A DNA stretch of 64,000 nucleotides from Paenibacillus pini JCM 16418 (GCF_000576305.1 NZ_BAVZ01000011.1:62001-126000), one strand, 5' to 3'. Numbered from the stretch's first letter, positions 17,312-26,467 are shown. The notes: generated from the sequence alone by a model not told the origin. Program-made: numbers and translations.

Positions 17312-18703
17312 TTATCCCTTTGTTTTCTTTTTAATTTGCTCCGCAACCTTTTCTCCCAGTTCTACCGATGCATTGTACAAATAGCTCAATACTGTGCTTT
17401 GCGTTTCATGGGAAATGCCCTTAAGATCGGCAGCTAGGTTACCCACCAAGTGATCTTGTTGGGTAGGAGAAAGAGCCTGATAAAATTGGCCAGCTTGTGT
17501 AAAATCATCCGGTTTAGCGATGTCGGAACGTACGAGATGACCCTCCACCAGTCTACCGTTGCCGCTGGTCACAAGGTTCGCCGGAGACCAGTCTTTTTGT
17601 TGGTTCACGGGAATTTTCCGAAAATCAGGCCCCAGCCGCCGACGCTGTGAATCCGTGTAAATATTGCCACGACCTTGCAACATTTTATCGTCCGAAAATT
17701 CGGCTCCCTCCAACAGATTAGATGGTGAGAAGGCCACCTTCTCCACTTGTTCCATATAGTTATCCGGATTGCGGTTCAATACCATTCGGCCAACCGGCCG
17801 CAAAGGATACTGCTGTTCATCCCAGACTTTTGTATCATCCAACGGATCGAAGGAAAGAGATGTTTCGTCATCGGGGTTCATCAGCTGAACATAAAGCCCA
17901 TAATCTACGGTCTTTCCCGCTGCTATCGTATCATTTAGATCCTTTCCTGCAATGTCCGGATCTTCTCCTGCCAACTGGGCAGCTTCTTGACGATTTATAT
18001 ACTCCTCACCTTCAACAGGCATCCAATGGTATTTAACATAAGTGCGGACACCTTGTTCATTCTTCCAAACATACGTATTTACACTATGACCCTTGATGTG
18101 CCGGAAGCTCTTCACCGTACCTACGTCAGAATAGAGCCAGACAAGGAAATTGGTGGATTCAGGCGCCCTTGATACAAAGCTCCAGAACCGTTCGGGATCG
18201 ATCAAGTTATTTTTAGGAGAGGGGAGGAAGGCTTTGATGGACTCCGGAAACCGTATGGCATCCCGTACGGAAAAGACGGGGATATGATTACAGATCAGAT
18301 CAAAAATGCCATTTTGCGTATAAAACTTTGTCGAGAAGCCTCTCACATTCCTTGAAGTATCCGGAGTTCCTTTATTGCTTACAGCAAGTGAAAATCTTAC
18401 AGTGACGGGGACCTGATGGCCTGGCGTTTGTAAAAAGCTGAGCTTAGTATATTCAGCCATCGAATGAATGGTCTGAAAGTAACCGAAAGCTCCAAAGCCT
18501 TTGACGTGAACGGGTCTCTCGATAATTTTGGTATGTACAAAAGTCTCCAGTGTTTCATGTAAAATGTTGTCCTGTTCAAGTACGGGACCTCTATCACCGA
18601 CCGTTTGAGAATGTAATGCGGCTGGCAGATCTTCTGCCCACTGATCCTTTTGAGGCGTATCGTTCGTTGTTTTTGATTGAAACTGCCCCTTATTATCTTC
18701 CAT
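17312..18703 (-). CDS. Heme catalase (KatX/KatA clade)
   Basis: A 463-residue monofunctional heme catalase that dismutates hydrogen peroxide. The distal histidine is in ERPVHVKGFGAFGYF, the distal asparagine in DLICNHIPVFSVRDAIRF, and the proximal heme tyrosine in NIYTDSQRRRLG. GRMVLNRNPDNYMEQVEKVAFSPSN matches the family in order. The start at 18703 follows TGGAGGGG; upstream in-frame codons lack a site. The wording KYHWMPVEGEEY and AGKDLNDTIAAGK recalls spore catalase KatX of Bacillus, but I found no convincing sigma-F or sigma-G promoter upstream, so a spore role is only a possibility. Confidence 0.94.
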   Translation of the reverse strand: MEDNKGQFQSKTTNDTPQKDQWAEDLPAALHSQTVGDRGPVLEQDNILHETLETFVHTKIIERPVHVKGFGAFGYFQTIHSMAEYTKLSFLQTPGHQVPVTVRFSLAVSNKGTPDTSRNVRGFSTKFYTQNGIFDLICNHIPVFSVRDAIRFPESIKAFLPSPKNNLIDPERFWSFVSRAPESTNFLVWLYSDVGTVKSFRHIKGHSVNTYVWKNEQGVRTYVKYHWMPVEGEEYINRQEAAQLAGEDPDIAGKDLNDTIAAGKTVDYGLYVQLMNPDDETSLSFDPLDDTKVWDEQQYPLRPVGRMVLNRNPDNYMEQVEKVAFSPSNLLEGAEFSDDKMLQGRGNIYTDSQRRRLGPDFRKIPVNQQKDWSPANLVTSGNGRLVEGHLVRSDIAKPDDFTQAGQFYQALSPTQQDHLVGNLAADLKGISHETQSTVLSYLYNASVELGEKVAEQIKKKTKG

Positions 18704-18847
18704 TGGTTCCCCTCCATTGTCCATACTCTCTGATACAATATGGTTTATGCTAAGGTTCAATGGAAATATGACTATACACTGTAGACTTATTTCGAGATCC
18801 ATAATGACAATGAAGGGAAATTTAATTTGTATAAATGTATAAACATA

Positions 18848-18875
18848 AAATAAAAAAAGCCTCAGGATCGAGGCT
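18848..18875 (-). terminator. Rho-independent terminator of the small secreted-protein gene
   Basis: On the minus strand AGCCTC, a six-base loop and GAGGCT are followed by seven T (18851-18857 as A on the plus strand). It lies 14 bases past the stop codon at 18889. Confidence 0.8.
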
Positions 18876-18888
18876 TGTACTCATTCGT

Positions 18889-19206
18889 TTATTGGAAATT
18901 ATAATGTAAGTTACTCAAAGTCAATGCTTGACCACCAATGATAATTTTGTACGTATCGTATGGCAGATTAGGAACTACAGCATTAACAGTTCCATTTCCT
19001 CCATAAGAGCTAAATATTCTGTCATAAACTTCTTTTCCTTGTGAATTCGTTATGTAGACCTCAGCTGTAGAACCTATGAAATTGGCAGTAATGACAAGCT
19101 GTCCTTGTCCTGTAATTTGTACATTGTTAGCTGCAGATGCTGTAAGCGGAATAATGGTAAAGAAGGCAAAGCAGAGAACCATAAGTGCTATAACTCTATT
19201 CTTCAT
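18889..19206 (-). CDS. Small secreted protein of unknown function
   Basis: A 105-residue protein with a clear signal peptide (MKNRVIALMVLCFAFF to about ALTASA) and a mature beta-rich domain of ~80 residues without cysteines. GGGAGTG supports the start at 19206; an ATG seven codons upstream lies before it. The mature part, with repeated polar beta strands and a YDTYKIIIGG turn near the end, looks like a small immunoglobulin-like or beta-sandwich exoprotein, but I do not recognise a family. It has its own terminator and appears monocistronic. Confidence 0.78.
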   Translation of the reverse strand: MKNRVIALMVLCFAFFTIIPLTASAANNVQITGQGQLVITANFIGSTAEVYITNSQGKEVYDRIFSSYGGNGTVNAVVPNLPYDTYKIIIGGQALTLSNLHYNFQ

Positions 19207-19415
19207 ATAAACACACTCCCTTTCCATATTTTGTATTACAATATCAAACTATCACAAAAATAAGAGAGTGTAAATTTAAATTTTTTGATAATAGATAAAT
19301 ATGGAATAATACATATTAAATGGTTTATTATACCATAAATAAAAAGAAAGAATTAGTCTCTTTTAATGGAGACACCGCCAACTTATCGAATCTTCGTTTA
19401 TAATCGTTGCTGTTT

Positions 19416-20510
19416 CTATCCAATTTTATTGTTATTAAATTTGCCTCGAACGAGAGCTAGTAGTACGTAAACCAATGGAATACAATCAATAATTACCCAA
19501 TACAAAGTGAAACCTAGTATATTATAATTCTTTTGAAATTCAGTTATGTGCTGTGAGTATTGAAAGGCAGCTACGATTGATGTTCCTACAAGGAGGATCG
19601 ACAGCGGTTTTTTTTCTTTTAATTTTAGGAGATGTCCAAGACATGAGGTTCCAACATAGATCAGGAAAGCATCATGTATGATTAAAGATGTCGCCCATAA
19701 TCCAATAAATAAGGGATCGGCATTGCCGATTAGACCCGTAAAGGACGTACCTCGGATTAATTGAAGAATGGGGTATCTAAGATGACTGCCATAATGAGGA
19801 CCAAAATTGAGAAGCACGAGCAACCATGTCAAAAGACAAGCGAAAGTGACAAGTGTATTCGACCATAAAAGATTTCGCAGTGTTTTCTTATCAAACACGA
19901 ATTGCGGTGTAATGAATAGGAATATAAACCATTCACCAATCCAGGATATTACACTTAAAACATCGGTAAAAGCGAGACGGAAATCGTGATGAGTAATTAA
20001 GGCAGGCATCATCTGAAAATCTGCATCTGCTGAGAATATGACCAATATAAAGATTATTCCTACGAGAATGATTATAAAAGTACCATCTGCAATGTACACC
20101 AGCGTATCAAACCCCCAGCGGGCTGTTATCATAATCACAATGCCGATTAAAAGCTGAAGGAACCAAGGTGGAGTATCTCTCATATAGACAGTTCCATAAA
20201 ACAAAGTGAACTGCTCTATATCATGTGAGACGTAACTAACACTCCAGAAAACCAATAGGATCAGAAGTACTCGATGCCCCCATTTACCAGCAATCTTGTC
20301 TCCAAAATCGACCCAAGATTGGCCAGATGCTACATTTCCTAATTTGTAAGTGCAGAAGATCAGCATAATGTTAATGAGACCACCAAGAACTATGGACATC
20401 CATCCTTGAAAGCCAGAAGAAGTAATTAATGGTGGAATCATAAAAGCCAGAGGGACTGTAAGCATATAAATGGAAGCGAACCTGAATGTTTGAAACGATG
20501 TTGTACGCAT
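19416..20510 (-). CDS. Spore germinant receptor B subunit (GerAB/GerKB family permease)
   Basis: A 364-residue protein with ten hydrophobic segments, the APC-superfamily endospore germination permease. It forms the inner-membrane ligand-sensing subunit of a Ger receptor with A and C subunits. The QTFRFASIYMLTVPLAFMIP opening, the QSWVDFGDKIAGKW loop and the late ILGFTLYWVIIDCIPLVY helix fit the family. It is the last gene of the A-C-D-B operon on this strand, 40 bases after the small D gene. The germinant recognised cannot be told from sequence. Confidence 0.92.
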   Translation of the reverse strand: MRTTSFQTFRFASIYMLTVPLAFMIPPLITSSGFQGWMSIVLGGLINIMLIFCTYKLGNVASGQSWVDFGDKIAGKWGHRVLLILLVFWSVSYVSHDIEQFTLFYGTVYMRDTPPWFLQLLIGIVIMITARWGFDTLVYIADGTFIIILVGIIFILVIFSADADFQMMPALITHHDFRLAFTDVLSVISWIGEWFIFLFITPQFVFDKKTLRNLLWSNTLVTFACLLTWLLVLLNFGPHYGSHLRYPILQLIRGTSFTGLIGNADPLFIGLWATSLIIHDAFLIYVGTSCLGHLLKLKEKKPLSILLVGTSIVAAFQYSQHITEFQKNYNILGFTLYWVIIDCIPLVYVLLALVRGKFNNNKIG

Positions 20511-20550
20511 AAATACACCCGTCCTTTAACAATAGTTGATATAACTACAA

Positions 20551-20748
20551 TTAGTTTGATTTAATCCATCCTAAAAAGAACATTATTATTTGGTTGGGAT
20601 TAGGCCACCATGGAATAACATTAGCCGCGATATTCCAAACAACCATGATGGAAAAAAACCACCAAAATGTTTTTTTGCTGCGTGAAGATTTACTTTTTAT
20701 CTGGCTCCACTCGAATACAGCAAGGACGGCAAAGCAAATGGCCAGCAT
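20551..20748 (-). CDS. Small two-helix membrane protein, probable germinant receptor D subunit
   Basis: A 65-residue protein with two hydrophobic segments (about residues 1-13 and 32-60) joined by a basic KSKSSRSKKT loop. The ATG at 20748 is preferred because AAAGGA lies eight bases upstream; the ATG at 20757 would be too close. Small two-transmembrane D proteins occur in many Bacillus ger operons and modulate germination; size, topology and position between the C and B genes match. Function here is inferred from context. Confidence 0.72.
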   Translation of the reverse strand: MLAICFAVLAVFEWSQIKSKSSRSKKTFWWFFSIMVVWNIAANVIPWWPNPNQIIMFFLGWIKSN

Positions 20749-20791
20749 AAAGCACATCCTTTCAGAGTGGGAGGACCACTGCTCTTATTGT

Positions 20792-21939
20792 TCAAGGCTG
20801 GTTGGTTGTATAGATTACATCAACTTTGGTTTGAATCCGAATATCACTTTGATTTTTGTAATATTCCGACCAATCTTCCTGAATATTTTTCCAATAACCG
20901 GGATACTTCCATTCCAGTAGCGTTCCTAACTTTAGAGCATCAGCACCTACTCTCTTCGTCATAGTAATCGCTGAACTTAAATCTTCCTCAATTTTAGAGT
21001 TAAGTAACTTCGTAATGAGATGGGTGAGTTCCGTATCATTTCTCTTTTTCGTATCCTTTTTATAAATTAAATTTCCAGAAGCATAGAGTTTTATCATAAA
21101 TTGGGGTCCTTTTTTTGTCATTTTAACTTTCCTAGTAGCTTTTAACTTATTAAAAAGTACGCTCGCGCGGCTTTTTCCTTCATCCCACGTCACCGAAAAT
21201 GCTTGCTTTCCCAATCGACCATTAGCCCAAGCAATCGCTCTAGCATCCTCAACATTAAGAGTACCTTTCATTTTATCTTCCTGGTAAAGTGCCGCCCCCT
21301 GAATCCCAGCCCATTTTTCCTGTTTGTCATTCTCACTAGGTATAGCTTCCTTTCGAATCGAGAGATAATTCGTAGCAAAGCCCACTTTTGAGTAAGTAGA
21401 AATCAGAATATCTCTGACACTTGTACTAAACATGATATGCTGCAACGTCATTTTACGCAGGACTTCAGCAGGCATTTGTTCGTAAAGAGGGATTAATTGA
21501 GCGATATCTTTAGCCTTGCCGTGAGCCGTTGTCAGAAAAGAGCTAATATGAAAGTTAGGTTCTTTGTCCATCCAGTCAAGGAGATCCCCGATCCCAGCTT
21601 CTGCATAATCCCGGCCAACGGTAATTTCTCTTGTATGACCAAAACTCAAATGTCTTGTAAGGTCTTTTTGAATATTGCGTATGGCATCCGGTATCGTTTC
21701 GTCAGTACGTGAAATCATGCATAGGCCTTACCTCCTGCACCGCTACTTCCTGCCTGTTGACCAGAGTTCATTCGGTTGGGAAGGGGGCTGCTGATCGTTA
21801 CCTCCACAGTACCCGGTTTTTCCCCTTTATCTATATACAGAGCGAATACAAAGACTTGCTCATCAACTTCCATTTTGGACCAACATCCGCTGATTAGAAT
21901 GAAAGAGATGAATGCTATTAGCCATTTCAAGGATTTCAT
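20792..21939 (-). pseudogene. Spore germinant receptor C subunit (Ger(x)C lipoprotein), split by a frameshift
   Basis: The first frame begins at 21939 with a lipoprotein signal peptide (lipobox LISGC) and the conserved EVDEQVFVFALYIDKG, and ends after GSSGAGGKAYA at 21715. The second frame continues with MISRTDETIPDAIRNIQKDL and LSFGHTREITVGRDYAEAGI, exactly where Ger(x)C proteins carry the TI-xxAI and FGH motifs, and runs to 20792. One missing base near 21718 explains the split, giving about 381 residues, a normal length. The ATGA at the junction resembles a start-stop overlap but falls inside one known domain. The lipoprotein anchors the receptor on the outer face of the spore inner membrane. 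Confidence 0.9.
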
Positions 21940-23393
21940 TTCGATTTCTGTCTCCTTGTATTGCGTGAGGTATATGCAGTTGATCTAGACTTCATGGAAG
22001 GGGAAGGAACACGTACAAAGACATCTTTCCATTCTTTAAATACTAAGGGGGCTAGAGGTTGCATATAAGGTGTTCCAAATGATTTGAGATTCACAAGATG
22101 ACCAAATACAATAAATGCAGTAATGAATACACCAATTAAACCCGTAGTTCCACCTATAATAAGAAGCGGGAATCTTAGCAGGCGTAGCGCCAGCCCCAAT
22201 TCAAAGTGGGGGATGATGTAAGAAGCAATTCCGGTAATGGATACGACAATAACCATTGGCGCGGATACGATACCTGCCTGCACTGCTGCCTGTCCGATAA
22301 CAATGGCACCTATAATAGAAATGGTTTGCCCAACAGGTTTAGGAATTCTTGTACCAGCTTCGCGTAACCCTTCAAAAGTGATCTCCATGATCATAGCTTC
22401 CGTTAATGCTGAGAATGGAATGTTTTCTCGGGCAGATGCGATCGTCAATAAAAGATCAGTAGGAATAATCTCAGACTGGAAGGTCGTAATCGCAACATAA
22501 AGTGACGGAAGGAGCATAGATATAATTGCAAAAAACATGCGGACGATACGAATCCAGCTTGCAGATAAGTAACTTTGATAATAGTCCTCAGATGATTGCA
22601 TGAGAGAGAACAGGGTAACCGGGACCAATAGGGCTGAGGGTGTTCCATCCTGTAAAATTCCGACTCTTCCTTCAAGTAGAGAAGCTGCAACAGAATCAGG
22701 GCGTTCAGTGTATTGAAATTGGGGAAATGGTGTACGATTTCCTTTCTTCATTTGTTCAGCGGTATAGCTAATACCAAGGTTACCATCTATAGAAATCTCG
22801 CGAATTTCCTGATCTAAATCCTCTACAACTTCAGGCTTACATAACCCTTCGATATATACGACATAAATAATGGTTTTTGTGTATTTACCGACTTCATAAC
22901 GGATTGTCTTCAGGTCAGGATGTTTAATCTTATGTCTTAATAGAGAAAGATTTGTGTTGATATCTTCAATAAAAGCCTCTTGAGGACCAATCACAACAAG
23001 TTCATTTTGTGATTCGGTTACGGCTCTTTTCTCATACTTCATAAGATCGAACATATAAACGTTGTTAACTTCATTTAAGCATAGAAGAACTTTTCCCTGA
23101 ACCAACTGAGATATCGCTTCCTCATAGGACTGAGTCTGTATGGAGGGGAGGGGGATCAGCGTACCATTATTCAATTTGCTGATCCAATCCTCTTCGATTT
23201 GCTCTGAAAAGGATTCTTTAACTAATACATAAGCAATTCTCTCCTGCATTATTGGAACATTAATGATGGATTCGATATAGACAAGCACACAAGAATGCCC
23301 ATGAATGATAAAGCTCTGATATGTGACATCCTCGGATGATACGAGCATTTTTTTAATTTGCTCCATTAATGTTACATTCGTATTTGTAGCCAT
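21936..23393 (-). CDS. Spore germinant receptor A subunit (GerAA/GerKA family)
   Basis: A 485-residue protein with an N-terminal cytosolic domain of ~275 residues, a membrane region of about five helices and a basic C-terminal tail. Family landmarks are RPDSVAASLLEGRVGILQDG before the first helix and FSALTEAMIMEITFEGLREA with GTRIPKPVGQTISIIGAIVI in the membrane domain. The ATG at 23393 is preferred; AGGGG lies just upstream, and an upstream TTG frame extension does not fit. Its stop overlaps the C subunit start by ATGA. It is the first gene behind a forespore promoter at 23433-23464. Confidence 0.92.
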   Translation of the reverse strand: MATNTNVTLMEQIKKMLVSSEDVTYQSFIIHGHSCVLVYIESIINVPIMQERIAYVLVKESFSEQIEEDWISKLNNGTLIPLPSIQTQSYEEAISQLVQGKVLLCLNEVNNVYMFDLMKYEKRAVTESQNELVVIGPQEAFIEDINTNLSLLRHKIKHPDLKTIRYEVGKYTKTIIYVVYIEGLCKPEVVEDLDQEIREISIDGNLGISYTAEQMKKGNRTPFPQFQYTERPDSVAASLLEGRVGILQDGTPSALLVPVTLFSLMQSSEDYYQSYLSASWIRIVRMFFAIISMLLPSLYVAITTFQSEIIPTDLLLTIASARENIPFSALTEAMIMEITFEGLREAGTRIPKPVGQTISIIGAIVIGQAAVQAGIVSAPMVIVVSITGIASYIIPHFELGLALRLLRFPLLIIGGTTGLIGVFITAFIVFGHLVNLKSFGTPYMQPLAPLVFKEWKDVFVRVPSPSMKSRSTAYTSRNTRRQKSK

Positions 23394-23432
23394 ACCGTTC
23401 ACTGCCCCTGACAAATCAATAATATGTTGTAT

Positions 23433-23464
23433 ATAGAATGCCGGTAAATATTAGAAGTTATGCA
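23433..23464 (-). promoter_or_regulatory. Forespore sigma-G promoter of the germinant receptor operon
   Basis: On the minus strand, TGCATA (23459-23464), an 18-base spacer and CATTCTAT (23433-23440) match the published sigma-G consensus GMATR, 17-18 bases, CATNMTA at every defined position. It lies about 40 bases before the A subunit start. Confidence 0.82.
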
Positions 23465-23513
23465 ATGAATGAAGTATTAAGGCAATTAAGATATGGAATA
23501 TTCAAAAATACAA

Positions 23514-23580
23514 TTGACAGAATCCAAGTATTCGTATACATTTGTATACAAGTGATTAATGTATACAAATGTATACGAAT
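23514..23580 (+). promoter_or_regulatory. Promoter overlapped by a 20-bp perfect palindrome with four GTATAC units
   Basis: ATTCGTATACATTTGTATAC (23530-23549) is repeated as its exact reverse complement at 23561-23580 around an 11-base spacer. Each arm is itself two GTATAC boxes separated by four bases. TTGACA at 23514-23519 is a likely -35, so the first arm covers the -10 region and the second arm ends 13 bases before the start codon. Two repressor dimers (PadR- or TetR-like) could bind; no such regulator is adjacent. Confidence 0.7.
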
Positions 23581-23592
23581 GAAAGAGGGGAA

Positions 23593-23958
23593 ATGAATAT
23601 GCGTGAAGAGCGTGCAGGCAAACACGGTCATCGTGAGCATGGGGAACACAGAGGTCGTGGGCAACATGGCATGAAAGATTCAATCGATCAATATCCCAGA
23701 AGTGCGCAAACATTTCGCCGTGGTAGAGCAATCGCTTTTCTAGATAAGCTTAATGTTAATCGGTCGACTCTTCAGCGACAATTGAAAGATCCGGAGTTTG
23801 ACTCGATCAAACAAGTCATTAGCGGGGAATTAAAAGCAACCGAAGCCATTATCGAAGAGTTTATTCATATGTTTCAGATTCATGAGATAGCTTCAGAAGA
23901 TATCAATATTAGTGATAATAAAAAAGAGGAGCGAAATGAAAACAATGAAAATAACTGA
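23593..23958 (+). CDS. His/Arg/Gly-rich protein of unknown function in a palindrome-controlled operon
   Basis: A 121-residue soluble protein. The first ~25 residues are very rich in His, Arg and Gly (HGHREHGEHRGRGQHG), which could bind metal or nucleic acid. The remainder is helical and charged (FRRGRAIAFLDKLNVNRSTL, then VISGELKATEAIIEEFIHMF). AGAGGGG supports the ATG at 23593; an ATG-like codon upstream lies inside the palindrome. This kind of protein is found beside PadR-type regulators in Paenibacillus relatives, as far as I recall, but has no established function. It overlaps the nitroreductase by 23 bases, so the two are translated together. Confidence 0.75.
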   Translation: MNMREERAGKHGHREHGEHRGRGQHGMKDSIDQYPRSAQTFRRGRAIAFLDKLNVNRSTLQRQLKDPEFDSIKQVISGELKATEAIIEEFIHMFQIHEIASEDINISDNKKEERNENNENN

Positions 23959-24430
23959 ACTTATTAAAACGCGTAGAAATGTTAAACAGTTTAAGGTAGA
24001 TCCGATTCATGAGGATACGTTAAACTCTTGGCTGGAAGCTGCAAGTTATGCTCCTAACCATCGTATGAACGAACCGTGGAAGATTATTTTTGTAGGGAAA
24101 GAAACTAGAGCGAAATTAAACCACAAAACGAACTTTGGAAACGCACCAATTGTTATTGCTGTATTATCCGAAGGCTCTGTGACTGCATTACAACGGGATG
24201 AGAATGTCATGGCTACCGCTTGTTTTGTACAAAATTTTTTGTTAGCTGCACATGAAGAGGGCGTAGGTACTTATTGGTCTTCTATGGGTGCCCAGCCTCA
24301 GAATCGTGAAATTCTTAATGTGCCGGAAAATGATGATGTTATTGGTGTATTCGGAATTGGATATCCAGTTGAAGTTCCAAATGCTAAACCGAGAACACCG
24401 ATCACTTCCAAAATCACGTACTTATCTTAA
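23936..24430 (+). CDS. Nitroreductase-family flavoprotein
   Basis: A 164-residue FMN-dependent nitroreductase-fold protein. LIKTRRNVKQFKVDPI with the two arginines that hold the FMN phosphate, EAASYAPNHRMNEPWK, and the late GIGYPVEVPNAKPRTP are typical. Members reduce quinones, nitro compounds or other electrophiles with NAD(P)H. AGAGGAG before the ATG at 23936 decides the start, inside the end of the upstream gene. Small size suggests a homodimer. Control by the GTATAC palindrome would fit an electrophile-stress response, but that is inference. Confidence 0.9.
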   Translation: MKTMKITELIKTRRNVKQFKVDPIHEDTLNSWLEAASYAPNHRMNEPWKIIFVGKETRAKLNHKTNFGNAPIVIAVLSEGSVTALQRDENVMATACFVQNFLLAAHEEGVGTYWSSMGAQPQNREILNVPENDDVIGVFGIGYPVEVPNAKPRTPITSKITYLS

Positions 24431-24474
24431 AAATCCTCCTTCGGGGAGCAGCAAAAAATGGATCTTAAATACAG

Positions 24475-24515
24475 GACCGATAATGCTTGGATTAGCGTTA
24501 TCGGTCTAATTTTCG
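24475..24515 (+). terminator. Rho-independent terminator after the nitroreductase
   Basis: GACCGATAATGCT pairs with AGCGTTATCGGTC (one wobble) around a six-base loop and is followed by TAATTTT. Confidence 0.78.
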
Positions 24516-24658
24516 ATATAGGCAAAGTCTCAGAATGAAAATAATATCGGTTCGTGGTATTATTTAGGTAATTGCATGCAGAGTGCTTGGTATGAAGGAT
24601 GAATCAAGACTCAATTTATAATAATTAGATCATCGAAAATATTTTAATCTATAAATAA

Positions 24659-24790
24659 TTGTAATACACTATGGTATAGTTATGATTGAAACAGAACAGG
24701 TGTGTGACTAGGTCGCGCCTTCGCTTTGTGTTACACCTAAGAAGGAGCACTTATATCCTTTCTGCAAATTTTAGAGTATAAGGATGGGAA
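24659..24790 (+). promoter_or_regulatory. mqo: mqo promoter and structured leader with competing pairings
   Basis: TTGTAA (24659-24664), 16 bases and TATGAT (24681-24686) form a promoter about 100 bases before mqo. In the leader, AGGTGT (24698-24703) can pair with ACACCT (24733-24738). TCCTT (24756-24760) can pair either with AAGGA at 24742-24746 or with AAGGA at 24780-24784, which is the mqo Shine-Dalgarno. These are mutually exclusive, a layout seen in translational switches. No known riboswitch class is recognised. Confidence 0.5.
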
Positions 24791-24793
24791 AAA

Positions 24794-26293
24794 ATGAGCG
24801 ACAGAGAAACTAAAACAGACGTCATCTTAATTGGTGCTGGTATCATGAGTGCGACTTTAGGGACCTTTCTTAAAGAATTAGTACCGGAGTGGAAAGTTAC
24901 AGTGTTCGAGAAGCTCGAAAGTGCAGGAGAGGAAAGCTCTAACGAATGGAATAATGCAGGAACAGGGCATGCTGCACTGTGCGAGCTTAACTACACTGTC
25001 GAAAAACCAGACGGTTCTATAGATATTAGTAAAGCTATCCAAATTAATGAACAGTTTCAGCTTTCAATGCAGTTTTGGTCTTATCTTGTCAAAAGCAAGT
25101 TAATCAGTAATCCGCAGGACTTTATTATGCCATTGCCTCATATGAGTTTGGTACAAGGGGAACAGAATGTAGCGTTCTTAAAGAAGCGTTTTGAAGCGAT
25201 GTCAAATAACCCTCTGTTTCAAGGGATGGAATTCTCTGATGATCCTAAAAAGCTGATGGAATGGATTCCGCTTATTTTACAAGACCGTCCATCGAATGAA
25301 TCTATAGCAGCAACAAAAATCGATACGGGAACGGATGTCAATTTTGGTGCATTAACGCGCATCTTATTTGACCACTTAAAAAGTAAAGATGTCGATATTA
25401 AATACAAACATAGCGTTAATAATATAAAACGTACGAATGACGGCTCTTGGGAATTAAAAATACGAAATGCCAGCGGAAATATCGAACGTCATACTGCAAA
25501 ATTCGTCTTTGTCGGAGGCGGAGGAGGAAGTCTACATTTACTGCAAAAATCCGGTATTCCTGAAGGAAAACATATTGGTGGTTTCCCTGTAAGCGGAATA
25601 TTTATGGTATGCAATAATCCGAAAGTTGTAGCGCAACATCATGCAAAAGTATACGGTAAAGCTAAGGTTGGAGCTCCTCCAATGTCTGTTCCGCATCTTG
25701 ATACAAGATTTATTGATAATAAAAAATCGTTGTTATTTGGACCCTTTGCTGGTTTCTCACCTAAGTTTTTGAAAACTGGTTCAATGTTTGATTTAATTAC
25801 TTCCGTAAAACCCGATAATCTCATAACGATGCTGTCCGCAGGTGCCAAAAACATGTCATTGACTAAATATCTGATCGGGCAAGTTATGTTATCGAAAGAA
25901 AAACGTATGGAAGAGTTACGAGAGTTTATTCCTAATGCTAAAATCGAAGATTGGGATTTAGTCGTAGCAGGGCAGCGTGTCCAAGTAATCAAAGATACTG
26001 AAGCTGGAGGCAAGGGAACACTTCAATTTGGTACTGAAGTCATTAGTGCCGCGGATGGATCGATTGCTGCACTGCTGGGTGCTTCTCCAGGGGCCTCTAC
26101 TGCGGTTCATGTTATGATTGAGGTACTAAATAAATGCTTCCCGCAACATATAAAAGAATGGGAACCAAAAATCAAAGAAATGATCCCATCTTACGGCCTG
26201 TCATTATTGAAAAATCCAGAGCTTCTGCACGAAATTCATACTTCAACAGCAGAAACGCTAGGTCTAAGCAAAAAAGAACTAGTTAGTCTTTAG
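24794..26293 (+). CDS. mqo: Malate:quinone oxidoreductase
   Basis: A 499-residue FAD-dependent enzyme that oxidises malate to oxaloacetate and passes electrons to the menaquinone pool; peripheral to the cytoplasmic membrane. The FAD site is [52 protein letters not shown] and [17 protein letters not shown] are conserved Mqo blocks; [10 protein letters not shown] and the GASPGAST near the C-terminus complete it. Length is normal. It is monocistronic with a structured leader, and gives a TCA-cycle route independent of NAD-linked malate dehydrogenase. Confidence 0.96.
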   Translation: MSDRETKTDVILIGAGIMSATLGTFLKELVPEWKVTVFEKLESAGEESSNEWNNAGTGHAALCELNYTVEKPDGSIDISKAIQINEQFQLSMQFWSYLVKSKLISNPQDFIMPLPHMSLVQGEQNVAFLKKRFEAMSNNPLFQGMEFSDDPKKLMEWIPLILQDRPSNESIAATKIDTGTDVNFGALTRILFDHLKSKDVDIKYKHSVNNIKRTNDGSWELKIRNASGNIERHTAKFVFVGGGGGSLHLLQKSGIPEGKHIGGFPVSGIFMVCNNPKVVAQHHAKVYGKAKVGAPPMSVPHLDTRFIDNKKSLLFGPFAGFSPKFLKTGSMFDLITSVKPDNLITMLSAGAKNMSLTKYLIGQVMLSKEKRMEELREFIPNAKIEDWDLVVAGQRVQVIKDTEAGGKGTLQFGTEVISAADGSIAALLGASPGASTAVHVMIEVLNKCFPQHIKEWEPKIKEMIPSYGLSLLKNPELLHEIHTSTAETLGLSKKELVSL

Positions 26294-26306
26294 TTAATTC
26301 TTTGAA

Positions 26307-26371
26307 ATAGAAACGATTGTCCATTCATGAAAAGTAACAAAATACTTTTATAAATGGACAATCGTTTCTAT
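26307..26371. repeat. Near-perfect 65-base inverted repeat downstream of mqo
   Basis: ATAGAAACGATTGTCCATT (26307-26325) recurs inverted at 26353-26371, and the pairing continues inward to a six-base loop with one mismatch and one bulge, a stem of about 29 bp. No T run follows, so it is not a standard terminator; it could stabilise mqo mRNA or be a small mobile-element relic. Confidence 0.65.
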
Positions 26372-26432
26372 GCTGAAGAAATTGAAAAGACAATGAATAT
26401 TACGTAAAGACGAATCATCATACATTTGACGC

Positions 26433-26467
26433 AAAAAGAGCCGAGAGCAATCTCGTCTCTTTTTTGT
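26433..26467. terminator. Rho-independent terminator between mqo and the LPMO gene
   Basis: AGAGCCGAGA and TCTCGTCTCT form a stem with one mismatch around GCAA, flanked by an A run on one side and TTTTTT on the other; it could work in both directions. The rest of the ~415-base gap 26294-26710 holds the hairpin above and the cre-like site below. Confidence 0.72.

Noticed and set aside
17722..18036. Open frames antisense to the catalase gene
   Set aside because: They mirror a well-conserved catalase frame, lack start signals and show Pro/His-rich shadow composition.
21715..21939. Germinant receptor C region read as two genes joined by an ATGA overlap
   Set aside because: Both parts belong to one Ger(x)C lipoprotein and the junction lies inside its conserved N-terminal domain; a one-base indel explains it.
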